From Competibacter_A sp037045535 (GTDB taxonomy: Bacteria; Pseudomonadota; Gammaproteobacteria; Competibacterales; Competibacteraceae): a stretch of DNA of 64,000 nt. The stretch lies in NCBI GenBank assembly GCA_037045535.1, contig JBAOHI010000082.1, forward strand, positions 186,001-250,000, in the 5' to 3' direction. The notes below the pieces were generated by a model. It saw only the letters and a list, made by a program, of their open reading frames with translations. It was not told the DNA's origin and did not search any database. Both the position numbers and the translations under genes were made by a program. Shown here in pieces: positions 28,233 through 36,855 of this stretch (positions are counted from its first letter, which is position 1; every line of letters starts with the position of its first letter).

Positions 28233-30276
28233 ATGCGAATGTTATCGCGCGGGCAGGTTGCAGTAATGCAAGCGCGGTTGATGCTGATCTGTCTGGGAAT
28301 GGTTGCCGGCTTAGAACCGGTCTGCGCGACTGATCTGACCCAGTTCAGCATTGAGGATTTGATGCAAGTCAAAGTGGTATCGGCTGCGAAAGTTGAACAG
28401 TCTCTCCAAGATACAGCGGCGGCAGTCTTTGTCATCACCGCCGACGATATTCGCCGGTCGGGGGTGACTAACGTAATGGAAGCGCTACGGCTCGCACCCG
28501 GCGTGGAAGTGGCCCGCATCGATTCCAGCCGCTGGGCCATTTCCATTCGCGGGTTTAATGGCCGGTTCGCCAACAAATTGCAAGTTTTGATCGATGGACG
28601 CACGGTTTACAATACCCAATTCTCCGGCGTTTATTGGGAAATTCAGGATCTATTCCTGCCCGATATCGAACGTATCGAGGTTGTACGCGGTCCCGGCGGC
28701 AGTCTGTGGGGTGCCAACGCTGTCAATGGCGTCATCAATATCATCACGAAAAACAGCCAGGATACTCAAGGGGGGTTGGTCACGCTTACCGCTGGCAACG
28801 AAGAACGAGCTATTGCGGGAGTCCGTTATGGCGGCAAATTGGGCGATGATGCGAAGTATCGAATTTATGGGCAATCCACCAAGCGTGATAGTTTAGTTAC
28901 ACCCGATGGTTACGATGCTGAAGATGATTGGCGTATCGGTCGGGGCGGATTCCGTTTAGATTGGACGCCGTCGGCCCGAGATACGGTCGCTGTGCAAGGC
29001 AGCTTGTATGAAGGAACTTTCAATCAGAATTATGTATTGCCTACTCTCATTTCGCCCTATACCGAGCGGCAATTATCTCAGGTGAACACCTCGGGCGGTA
29101 GCTTACAAGCACGCTGGGAACATCAATATTCCGCGACATCACGGATGAGTCTACAGGCATATTATCAGCAGGAAAGTCACGAGGATTCGCTTTACATTGT
29201 CGATGCAAATACATTTGATTTGGATTTCCAGCATAATTTCGCGCTCACTGACCGACAGGAAATCGTCTGGGGATTGGGTTATCGTCGCAATTCCGATCAA
29301 TTCACGGATACCGCATTCAGTTCCGTCGATCCCAACGATTCGACCACCCAGCTGTTCAATACTTTTATTCAAGATCAAGTTGATCTGATACCAGAGCAAT
29401 TACGCTTGACCGCTGGTGTCAAGATCGAGCACAACGATTTCACTGGTTGGGAATGGCAACCCAGCGTCCGAATGCTATGGACGCCGCATCCCGACCATCG
29501 GTTGTGGGCAGCGGTATCGCGAGCGGTGCGTACACCTTCGCGTGGTGAAGAAGATGTGCAAGTAAGTTTGCTTACCGTGCCGCCCTCGATATTGACGGGA
29601 AATCTGCCGACACTTGTAATGGTTGTTGGAAATGATCAACTTGGAATCTGAGAAACTAATCGCTTATGAAGTAGGCTATCGTGTACGGCTTGCTGAGCAA
29701 TTTTCGGTGGACACCACGGTTTTTTATAATGACTATGACAATATCGTTGCTATCGATACGGTCTCAGGACAATCGTTTTTGGAGGGGCGAGTATTTCCAC
29801 CGTATTTGGTGGTGCCGCTCGAATTGCATAACGTTGGGGCAGGCTCCATTTATGGTTTCGAGTTAGCAGCAGACTGGCGCCCTATTAAAGAGTGGTGGTT
29901 ACGGTTGGCCTACTCGTATTTATATTCAGATTTGGATCAAGATGCCGATACCAATTACGAGCACGGTAATCGCAATCAATTGTCGTTAACCTCATCATGG
30001 AATATTGCCGATAATCTTGAACTCGATGTTTGGTGGCGTTATGTAAACGGCCCGGCTACCGCGCGAGAGCTTTCCTCATTTGAAAATATCAACGTCGATC
30101 CTTATTCGACCTTAACAGTACGCTTAGGATGGCGGCCAAGAAAAGATTTGGAGCTGTCTTTGGTAGGTGCCAATCTACTGGATAAGAGTCACCTGGAATT
30201 TGTGCAGGAGGCCTACACGTTCCCGGTCGAAGTTGAACGTAGTTTCTATGGCCAGGTGAAATGGAATTTCAAATAA
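28233..30276 (+). pseudogene. TonB-dependent outer-membrane receptor 2, frameshifted
   Basis: Paralogue of the preceding gene, starting 26 bases after it from ATG 28233 with AGGGGA six bases upstream. It has a signal peptide ending near VCA-TDLTQ, the same plug motifs (SIEDLMQVKVVSAAK, RGFNGRFANKLQVLIDGRTVY, VVRGPGGSLWGANAVNGVINII) and a C-terminal FYGQVKWNF strand. Frame 1 runs into a stop at 29651; the next frame continues with NLESEKLIAYEVGYRVRL. Removing one base near 29637 gives 680 continuous residues. The barrel half is visibly more A/T-rich than the plug, as in receptor 1. The pair arose by tandem duplication and has since diverged. Confidence 0.85.
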
Positions 30277-30893
30277 GGTTGCCAACAGAGTCGGTCCCAT
30301 TTGCTAGGGGCCGAGTCGGAAACAAGATATTGGTCGTCGGTCGTCACGGTGGCCGGCTCCTATTCTTGTTATGGCGCTCGGCAATCTTAATGACGTTCTT
30401 TTTGGGCAGTCTGCTAAGTAGCGCTTTGGCAATGGAGTTTGACGAGTATGCGGTCAAGGCGGCTTATCTGTACAATTTTGCCAAATTCGTGGAATGGCCG
30501 TCTGGGGCTTTCATTAGCTCCGACGCACCGTTGTTGATTTGCATTGCCGGCGAGAACCCCTTTGGCAATGCGTTGGGGTCGCTGTCCGGGAAAACCGTGG
30601 AAAGCCATCCAGTGGAGGTACGGTACTTGCCGGTAGCTACGGATCTCGAAAAATGCCACGTCGTATTCATGGGTCGTGCTGAGCAGGGGCGATTCAAAGC
30701 GGCGCTGGCTAAACTGGCGCGCTTGCCGATACTGACCGTCAGTGACATCAGCGGCTTTGCCCAGGCGGGCGGGATGATTGGCTTGGTCGAGGCCGACCAG
30801 CGGATCCGTTTCGATATCAACTTGACCGCAGCCCGACGAGCTAGCCTCAGGCTGAGTTCCCAATTGCTCAAACTAGCCACTATCGTAGAGTAA
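30261..30893 (+). CDS. YfiR-family periplasmic protein (DUF4154)
   Basis: 210 residues, the last about 165 forming a YfiR/HmsC-like domain: EYAVKAAYLYNFAKFVEWP, LLICIAGENPFG, CHVVFMGRAEQGRF, PILTVSDISGFAQAGGMIGLVEADQRIRFDIN and a terminal SSQLLKLATIV. YfiR proteins sit in the periplasm and repress membrane-bound signalling partners (diguanylate cyclases or kinases). The export signal is LLFLLWRSAILMTFFLGSLLSSALA. The ATG at 30261 overlaps the receptor 2 end by 16 bases; an ATG at 30390 would leave a very short signal peptide, so the start is uncertain. Its position between receptors and a sensor kinase suggests it relays the envelope signal to that kinase. Confidence 0.85.
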   Translation: MEFQIRLPTESVPFARGRVGNKILVVGRHGGRLLFLLWRSAILMTFFLGSLLSSALAMEFDEYAVKAAYLYNFAKFVEWPSGAFISSDAPLLICIAGENPFGNALGSLSGKTVESHPVEVRYLPVATDLEKCHVVFMGRAEQGRFKAALAKLARLPILTVSDISGFAQAGGMIGLVEADQRIRFDINLTAARRASLRLSSQLLKLATIVE

Positions 30894-30919
30894 GGTGGCG
30901 GAATAGCAGCGTATTCTGA

Positions 30920-33487
30920 ATGATTATGTTCAGCGAACTCTCAGTAAAAAGAAAATTGATGGTGGTCATGCTGTTGACCAATGCCTTGGTGTTGTTGGCG
31001 GTTGGGATTGCGCTGGTCGTCAATGAAACTTACTCCCAGCGTAAGATCGCCCAGGCACAATTGGTTGCGCTAGCCAACGTGATTAGTGCTAATGTCGCCT
31101 CCGCCCTGCTTTTCAACGATATCAAGGCTGCCGAACAGAATCTGGCGGTATTGCGCGCCAAACCTGACGTGCCATATGCTGTTATCGAAGATCCCCAGAA
31201 TAATACGCTAGCCGAATATCGAGCCCCTGACTGGACCGATACCCAAAGCGATTGGATACGCCGGCGGGGTGTGCGGTTGGATAATTATGATGGACAAGGA
31301 AATAGCGTTGGACAAGCGATGGTCGGCGAGGGGGAACCCTTCGGTCCCGAAAGTCGCATTCTAGCCGTCAAGGTACCGATCCATCAGGATGGCCAGCCAC
31401 TTGGTTTTCTTGCGATCTACTCGGATTTGCGGGAGCTTAGCGAAAGCCTTTACCGCTATTACTGGATCATTGCCGGATTGGTGGTCGCCTCGCTAGCGCT
31501 GGCGGCGCTGCTGGCCGCGCAATTTCAGAGGGTAATTTCAGGACCGATCCTGCAATTGCGAGCAGCGATGAGCGAAATATCCAACACTCGCGATTATACC
31601 GTGCGGGTTCGATCGGCTAGCCGTGACGAGCTGGGAACACTGGTGGATGGCTTTAACGACATGCTGGCGCAAATCCAGCGGCGTGATGCCGAATTGGCGA
31701 CTTATAACGCGCGCTTAGAAACCGACGTCGCAGCGCGTACGCACGACCTTTCCCTTGCTAATGTTGAATTGCAGAATCTGGTTCAGGAGCTTAGCGATGC
31801 CAAGGAACGAGCCGAGGCGGTCAGTCAGGCCAAGTCTCAGTTCTTGGCCAATATGAGCCACGAGATTCGTACGCCCATGAACGGCATTTTAGGCATGGCT
31901 GATCTACTGCTAGAAACCGAATTACAGGCGAAGCAACGACGGTTCGCCAGAATTATTAAGCAATCTGGAACCAGCCTGCTCAGAGTCATCAACGATGTGC
32001 TGGATCTTTCCAAGATCGAGGCCGGCAAATTGGAATTGGAGAAAGTAGATTTCTCCTTGCGGAGCCTGGTTGAGGAGGTTGTGATTCCATTCGGCGATAG
32101 CGCGTACCGCAAGGGTTTGGAACTGTTTTGCGCCTTACCTGCCCCATCGATTTACGTGCGGGGTGATCCGGTGCGACTACGCCAGGTATTGAGCAATTTG
32201 TTGGGAAACGCCATCAAGTTCACCGAGCGGGGCGAGGTCATGGTGCGACTGGTGGTGATCAATGCTCGACCGGACAGCTACCAACTGCGATTCGAGGTGA
32301 CCGATACCGGCATCGGTATTCCAGTGGTCGACCAGGCGCGCATCTTCAGTGCCTTCGACCAAGCCGACGGTTCGATGACCCGCAAGTACGGTGGAACAGG
32401 ATTGGGTCTGAGTATCGCCAAGCAGTTGGTAGAACTCATGAAAGGAACAATTTCGGTCGATAGCACCGAGGGACGCGGTTCGACTTTTGCGTTCTCGCTG
32501 CGAATGGATCGCCCCGAGGTGGTTCCCGCCGAGATGGAGGAAATCTCTTGGTTTCAAGGAGCCCGGGTATTGATTGTGGACGACAATCTGACTAGTCGGG
32601 AGATCGTGTGCGAACAACTGCTGGAGTGTGGGTTACGCGGCGAGGGAGCCGCTGACGGAGAGGAAGCCTTAGCACGCTTGTACTCCGCCCGCGCTGGCAA
32701 CGATCCCTATGCCGTTGCTCTGCTGGATGAGCAGATGCCGGGAATGGACGGTCCAGATATCGCTTTGGCGATCCGCGCCGATCCCCTGTTGCGCGATACC
32801 CCGTTGGTTTTATTGACCACGTCGGTCTTTCACAGCGCGTCACATGAAAAGGAGCTGCGGGCAAAATTCGAACAGCAGTTGAGTAAGCCGGTGCTGAAAA
32901 CCCAATTATTGGAATGTCTGCATCAATTGTTCGAGGCCACCAGCGCCTCGAATCTCGATTCAAAGACTGTCAAGCGAGAAGATAGTCGGCCGAATTTACC
33001 CCAATATTCGGGCGCACGGATTCTTTTGGTCGAAGATAATTTGGTGAATCAGGAAGTTGCCAATGCCACGCTTCAGCAATTCCACTGCACCGTGGAGATC
33101 GCGAATAACGGCCAAGAGGCTCTCAATCTGCTGGAGCAGAACGTTTACGATCTGGTCCTGATGGACTGCCAAATGCCGGTGATGGATGGTTTTCGAGCCA
33201 CGGAACTCATTCGCGAGCGCGAGCGCGAGCGGCGGGCTGTGAAATCAGGCAAGTCGGCGCGGCGACTGCCTATCGTGGCGCTAACTGCTCATGCGATCTC
33301 CGGCGATCGGGATCGTTGCCTGGTGGCTGGAATGGACGATTATCTGAGCAAGCCGTTCGCGCGTGAGAGTCTGATCGCGATTTTGAATCGCTGGTTGTTA
33401 GCCTCAGCCCAGCCTCTAGCTGAGACTGGGCTGCCCACTGCCGATCTTCCACCGATCTTGCCTGGAGACGCTTTAGATTCGAGGTGA
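30920..33487 (+). CDS. Hybrid sensor histidine kinase with two receiver domains
   Basis: 855 residues. An N-terminal transmembrane helix (11-33), a CHASE8-like periplasmic sensor (about 35-170), a second helix (about 178-200), HAMP, coiled coil, HisKA with phospho-acceptor His in MSHEIRTPMNGILGM (about residue 314), HATPase with N box NLLGNAIKFTERG and GTGLGLSIAKQL, then two receiver domains: REC1 (VLIVDDN, phospho-Asp in LLDEQMPGMDG) and REC2 (ILLVEDN, LMDCQMPVMDG, ALTAHAI). There is no HPt domain and no DNA-binding partner nearby, so phosphotransfer must go to a remote protein. The gene follows the YfiR-like gene by 26 bases, forming a receptor-YfiR-kinase unit. An RERERER run (about 33213-33236) reflects a local GCGCGA repeat. 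Confidence 0.92.
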   Translation: MIMFSELSVKRKLMVVMLLTNALVLLAVGIALVVNETYSQRKIAQAQLVALANVISANVASALLFNDIKAAEQNLAVLRAKPDVPYAVIEDPQNNTLAEYRAPDWTDTQSDWIRRRGVRLDNYDGQGNSVGQAMVGEGEPFGPESRILAVKVPIHQDGQPLGFLAIYSDLRELSESLYRYYWIIAGLVVASLALAALLAAQFQRVISGPILQLRAAMSEISNTRDYTVRVRSASRDELGTLVDGFNDMLAQIQRRDAELATYNARLETDVAARTHDLSLANVELQNLVQELSDAKERAEAVSQAKSQFLANMSHEIRTPMNGILGMADLLLETELQAKQRRFARIIKQSGTSLLRVINDVLDLSKIEAGKLELEKVDFSLRSLVEEVVIPFGDSAYRKGLELFCALPAPSIYVRGDPVRLRQVLSNLLGNAIKFTERGEVMVRLVVINARPDSYQLRFEVTDTGIGIPVVDQARIFSAFDQADGSMTRKYGGTGLGLSIAKQLVELMKGTISVDSTEGRGSTFAFSLRMDRPEVVPAEMEEISWFQGARVLIVDDNLTSREIVCEQLLECGLRGEGAADGEEALARLYSARAGNDPYAVALLDEQMPGMDGPDIALAIRADPLLRDTPLVLLTTSVFHSASHEKELRAKFEQQLSKPVLKTQLLECLHQLFEATSASNLDSKTVKREDSRPNLPQYSGARILLVEDNLVNQEVANATLQQFHCTVEIANNGQEALNLLEQNVYDLVLMDCQMPVMDGFRATELIRERERERRAVKSGKSARRLPIVALTAHAISGDRDRCLVAGMDDYLSKPFARESLIAILNRWLLASAQPLAETGLPTADLPPILPGDALDSR

Positions 33488-33529
33488 ATTCTGCTAGGTG
33501 GGCCTCTGTCGATGGGGATGTCGGGATCA

Positions 33530-33555
33530 GCGTGGTCAACCGGCGTGGTCAACCG
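33530..33555. repeat. 13-bp tandem duplication spanning the slt stop codon
   Basis: GCGTGGTCAACCG occurs twice head to tail (33530-33542, 33543-33555). On the minus strand the first copy encodes VDHA and the second brings a TGA, so the duplication sets the C-terminus of the transglycosylase. Confidence 0.9.
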
Positions 33556-35578
33556 TGCGGTCAGCGGCGATTTCAGCGGGCTGTACCGGCTTCATCCAGG
33601 ATTCCAGTGTGAGCTTTGATTCCGGCAAATCCAAACGGCGCGTGTAAATGGTGGCGTACTCCAGCACGCGTTGCACGTAGCGCCGAGTTTCCTGATAGGG
33701 GATGGTCTCTGCCCAGATATCGGCCGGCAAGGCGGCATGGGTTGGCAGCCATCGCGCGACCTTGTTGGGGCCGGCATTGTAGGCGGCGGTGGCTAGCACC
33801 GGATTGTTCTGCAAGCGTTCCAGGATTTCCTGGAGGTAGCGGACGCCCAAACGAAGGTTGGTTGCGGGCTGCAACAACAGATCGCGCGTGCTACCGGTTA
33901 CGTCCTGCGATTGCCGGGCTATCTCCTGGGCGGTGGCGGGCATGAGTTGCATCAACCCTAGAGCACCCACTGGCGAGCGGGCGGTGGGTCGGAAACTACT
34001 TTCCTGGCGGATGACGGCGTACACCCATGCCGGGTTCAGGGCGCTGGCGCGAGCGTTGTTGATCACGTCATCCCGATAGGCCAATGGGAAGCGCAAATCC
34101 AAATCATCCCAATATTCAGCGCGGGCAATGGTGGTGATGGCTTGGACGTGCCAGCCCCAACGGTGAGCCAGCAGCGCAGCCTGCTTGAGCGCGAGGTGGT
34201 TCAAGCCGTCGGTGGCTTGTCGCCATTCGGTATCGGCTTCCGGCTCCCGGCCCAGGATGTAAAGTTCCCGCGCCCGCCGCAAGCCGGGAGAGCCGGCCAG
34301 CAGCGCATCCAGCTCGGTTGCTGACACCACCAGTGGCGTGGTATCGATGGCGTAGGGCGTGTTAATCCGATCGGCGGCCAGGAAACCGTAATAGTCTCGT
34401 GCACCGGCGATACTCCGATAGACCTGTCCAGCTTCATCAACCCGGTCCAACAGTTCCAGGCTCCGGCCGCGCCAGTACCGCCAGCGTGGGCTGTCCCGTT
34501 CCGTGGCTGGCAACTGATCCAGCCAGTGCAACGCCGCCGTCCAGTCCCCTTGCCGCAAGCAGACCCGTATCCGCCATTCTTGCACAGCGCTATCCACTAT
34601 CGATTCTGGCAAGGCGGCCAGCCGGGCCAACGCGGTCGGGTGGTAGTCGGTGGCGAGCCATAGGGCCAGTTGCCGTTCCACGCTTAACCACTGGGGCGCG
34701 AGTGTCGGATAGCGTTCTTTTAAAGTATCCAGCGCGGCCGCCGCCGCCAGTGCATCGCGAGTGCCCCACCGCTGCAATGCATCGCCGATGATCGCTCCGG
34801 TGCGCGGATCGTCGCTTTGTAAACGGGGCGGTTCCAAAATCAGTGACGGGTTGCTGGAAATGGCCAGCCAGCCATCGGCTAAGGATTGGTCGGCGGTCGG
34901 CATGTCGACCCGCAACGCCCGCGCCAGCCCGATATTGCGGCTGGCCATCGCCAGGGCGAACCGTTGCCAAAGCAGAGTGGGGGACAGACCTCCCTGGCTT
35001 CGCCAAGCCGCGATCACCGGATCGCAGGCGGTGGGAAGAGAAGTACCGCGCAGCCAAAGAGCACTAAAATCACGCAAGGCTTGTTCGCCTTGATGGGTAT
35101 TGAGCAATGCTTGCCGTCGCCAACATTCAAAGGTCGGGCTGCGGGAAGGAACGACATCACGCAGGTAATCGTCCCACCGTCGGGCATCGGCGAGCTGCTG
35201 TAACCACGCGTTGCGCAATTGCCCCGCCAACGGTGAATCGACGTGATTTCGCAGGAAGTCGTGGATCTCGGCGGCGGGCAGCTCGGAGAGCCGGCGGGTC
35301 AAATCCCGATAGCGCAGGTAAGGGTAAAGCGGATAGGCCTGAAGATCTGAATAATCGACCGGTTTTCCGTCTTGCAGCGAACGGTCAGCCGCTTGAAAGC
35401 GTTCACGCCAGCTTTGCAGCGATTCCGCCGCGCCGCTGTCGCCACCGATGGCTACGGCGATGGCGATGGCGGGAATAATGCCCCATCGCCACCGCGAGAA
35501 CCCGCTACTGCCACCGGTGGTGGGTCTCGTAACGGGATTCAGGTAACTGGCGCCGCGCTTAGAACGGCGATGGAACAT
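33536..35578 (-). CDS. slt: Soluble lytic murein transglycosylase (Slt70-like)
   Basis: About 680 residues. After a hydrophobic export segment (WGIIPAIAIAVAIGGDSGAAES) comes a long superhelical U-domain of helical repeats (residues about 60-470), a linker domain, and a C-terminal SLT catalytic domain with the glutamate in IRQESSFRPTARSPVGALGLMQLMPATAQEIA and the NLRLGVRYLQEIL, ATAAYNAGPNKVARWL motifs. It cleaves peptidoglycan glycan strands to 1,6-anhydromuramoyl products in the periplasm. Start at 35578 (MFHRRSKRG) is chosen because it follows the stop of the upstream transglycosylase gene by a few bases; the open frame to 35710 overlaps that gene. Ends in a 13-bp tandem duplication. Confidence 0.9.
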   Translation of the reverse strand: MFHRRSKRGASYLNPVTRPTTGGSSGFSRWRWGIIPAIAIAVAIGGDSGAAESLQSWRERFQAADRSLQDGKPVDYSDLQAYPLYPYLRYRDLTRRLSELPAAEIHDFLRNHVDSPLAGQLRNAWLQQLADARRWDDYLRDVVPSRSPTFECWRRQALLNTHQGEQALRDFSALWLRGTSLPTACDPVIAAWRSQGGLSPTLLWQRFALAMASRNIGLARALRVDMPTADQSLADGWLAISSNPSLILEPPRLQSDDPRTGAIIGDALQRWGTRDALAAAAALDTLKERYPTLAPQWLSVERQLALWLATDYHPTALARLAALPESIVDSAVQEWRIRVCLRQGDWTAALHWLDQLPATERDSPRWRYWRGRSLELLDRVDEAGQVYRSIAGARDYYGFLAADRINTPYAIDTTPLVVSATELDALLAGSPGLRRARELYILGREPEADTEWRQATDGLNHLALKQAALLAHRWGWHVQAITTIARAEYWDDLDLRFPLAYRDDVINNARASALNPAWVYAVIRQESSFRPTARSPVGALGLMQLMPATAQEIARQSQDVTGSTRDLLLQPATNLRLGVRYLQEILERLQNNPVLATAAYNAGPNKVARWLPTHAALPADIWAETIPYQETRRYVQRVLEYATIYTRRLDLPESKLTLESWMKPVQPAEIAADRTVDHAG

Positions 35579-35585
35579 ATTCCCG

Positions 35586-36599
35586 CTACTTGTCGTTGCC
35601 CGCGAAGAGAGTAGTGCCGCTCGGGGAGGAGGACGTCCGCTGGTTCGGCTTGACAGAATAGACAACAGCGGGACGGCCGGTATTGGTGTTTCCCGCGCCG
35701 CCGCTGGCACCGACGATGATCCGAGTGCCGGTGGGGGTCAGGTAGGTGCGGGGGATGGTAGCCGAGCCCGTGCTGGCTTGGGGGGTGTAGGCGCGCGGGG
35801 TGATGATGGTCACGCCATTGGAGCGGCCGGTGTTCGCCGTGGTGTAGCTGTTGTAGGCCAGCGGACTGCCGCCAGCGGTGCCAGTGCCGTAAGCCGTGTT
35901 GTACAGATCACCGCCTTTGTATTGCTGATGGAAACCCATAACCCGCGTGACATAGGTTTGGGTTTCCGGGTAGGGCGGGATTTGATTGCCGTATTTTTGT
36001 ACCGCGCCTTCGCCAGCGTTGTAGGCAGCCACCGCCAAGCGGGTGTCGTTGAACTGGTTGAGCAGCCAGCGCAGGTAACGGGCGCCACCATGCATGTTGG
36101 CAATCGGGTCGTAGGGATTGCTAACACCGAAACGCTCGGCGGTGCCGGGCATCAGCTGCATCAGACCCATGGCGCCCTTGGGCGACACCGCCCAGGGATT
36201 GTACGACGATTCGGCACTGATCACGGCGTGCATCAAGGCGGGATCAAGCCCGTGTTGCGTCGCGATGCGGTTGACGTCGGCGGCGAAGCGTTGGCGATTT
36301 TGCTCGTTGACTCGGAGCGGTCTGGACGAGGCTTTGGACGTTCGGGAGTAGGTGCGTTGCGAGTTGTTCCAAATTCCGTTCGGGCTATAGAGATTGGTTG
36401 GCGCGAAACTGGAGGCAGTCTGGGCCGCCTCCTTGCGGTAGGCTGGCGTGCGCATCACTAATTTGTAGCGGGTGTCGTTCGGGATATTGCTTAAATGTCG
36501 GATGCCGTTGCCGTCCACGAAAGCGTAGATGTCCGCCTGAACGGGTCCGGAAAAAGCCAAAATCGCCGGAACCAGACCGGTCAATAGCCGCCACTGCAT
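35586..36599 (-). CDS. Lytic transglycosylase with DUF4124-like N-terminus
   Basis: 337 residues. Signal peptide (MQWRLLTGLVPAILAFSGPVQA), a short DUF4124-like module (DIYAFVDGNGIRHLSNIP), then an SLT domain with catalytic Glu in ISAESSYNPWAVSPKGAMGLMQLMPGTAERFGV, GGARYLRWLLNQF and VAAYNAGEGAVQKYG. The last 120 residues are low-complexity and rich in Gly, Thr, Ser and Pro, probably a flexible cell-wall-interacting tail. Likely periplasmic peptidoglycan remodelling or conjugation/secretion-type hole-making. It forms a two-gene unit with slt, whose ATG follows its stop by seven bases. Confidence 0.88.
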   Translation of the reverse strand: MQWRLLTGLVPAILAFSGPVQADIYAFVDGNGIRHLSNIPNDTRYKLVMRTPAYRKEAAQTASSFAPTNLYSPNGIWNNSQRTYSRTSKASSRPLRVNEQNRQRFAADVNRIATQHGLDPALMHAVISAESSYNPWAVSPKGAMGLMQLMPGTAERFGVSNPYDPIANMHGGARYLRWLLNQFNDTRLAVAAYNAGEGAVQKYGNQIPPYPETQTYVTRVMGFHQQYKGGDLYNTAYGTGTAGGSPLAYNSYTTANTGRSNGVTIITPRAYTPQASTGSATIPRTYLTPTGTRIIVGASGGAGNTNTGRPAVVYSVKPNQRTSSSPSGTTLFAGNDK

Positions 36600-36794
36600 T
36601 GGTTTCTCCTATTCTTATCGGCAAGCTGGGCGCGTGGCTGACGATCTAGCAACCGTCCTGACCCCCAGCGAAAGAGTCGAGCGTCTGTCGGTCAATACAA
36701 CTAGATTAACACAATCCATGGAATTGCAACCCGCCGTGCGGACCAACAAGGAATCCTGGTGGAGCGATGGTGGATCAACATTTTGAAAGAAATA

Positions 36795-36810
36795 ATGAAA
36801 TTAATTTCAT
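36795..36810. promoter_or_regulatory. Perfect 16-bp palindrome upstream of the polyphosphate genes
   Basis: ATGAAATTAATTTCAT is a perfect dyad in the 256-bp divergent gap between a transglycosylase gene and pap, 45 bases before the pap start. Its shape fits a dimeric repressor operator. The remainder of the gap shows no gene. Confidence 0.4.
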
Positions 36811-36855
36811 CCGGCATCTTGGAAACGCTCCATAAATCTCATTGTCCACCCCAGC

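Noticed and set aside
33213..33236. GCGCGA repeat inside the kinase gene as a regulatory microsatellite
   Set aside because: It is a short in-frame run encoding RERERER in a receiver-domain loop and needs no special explanation.
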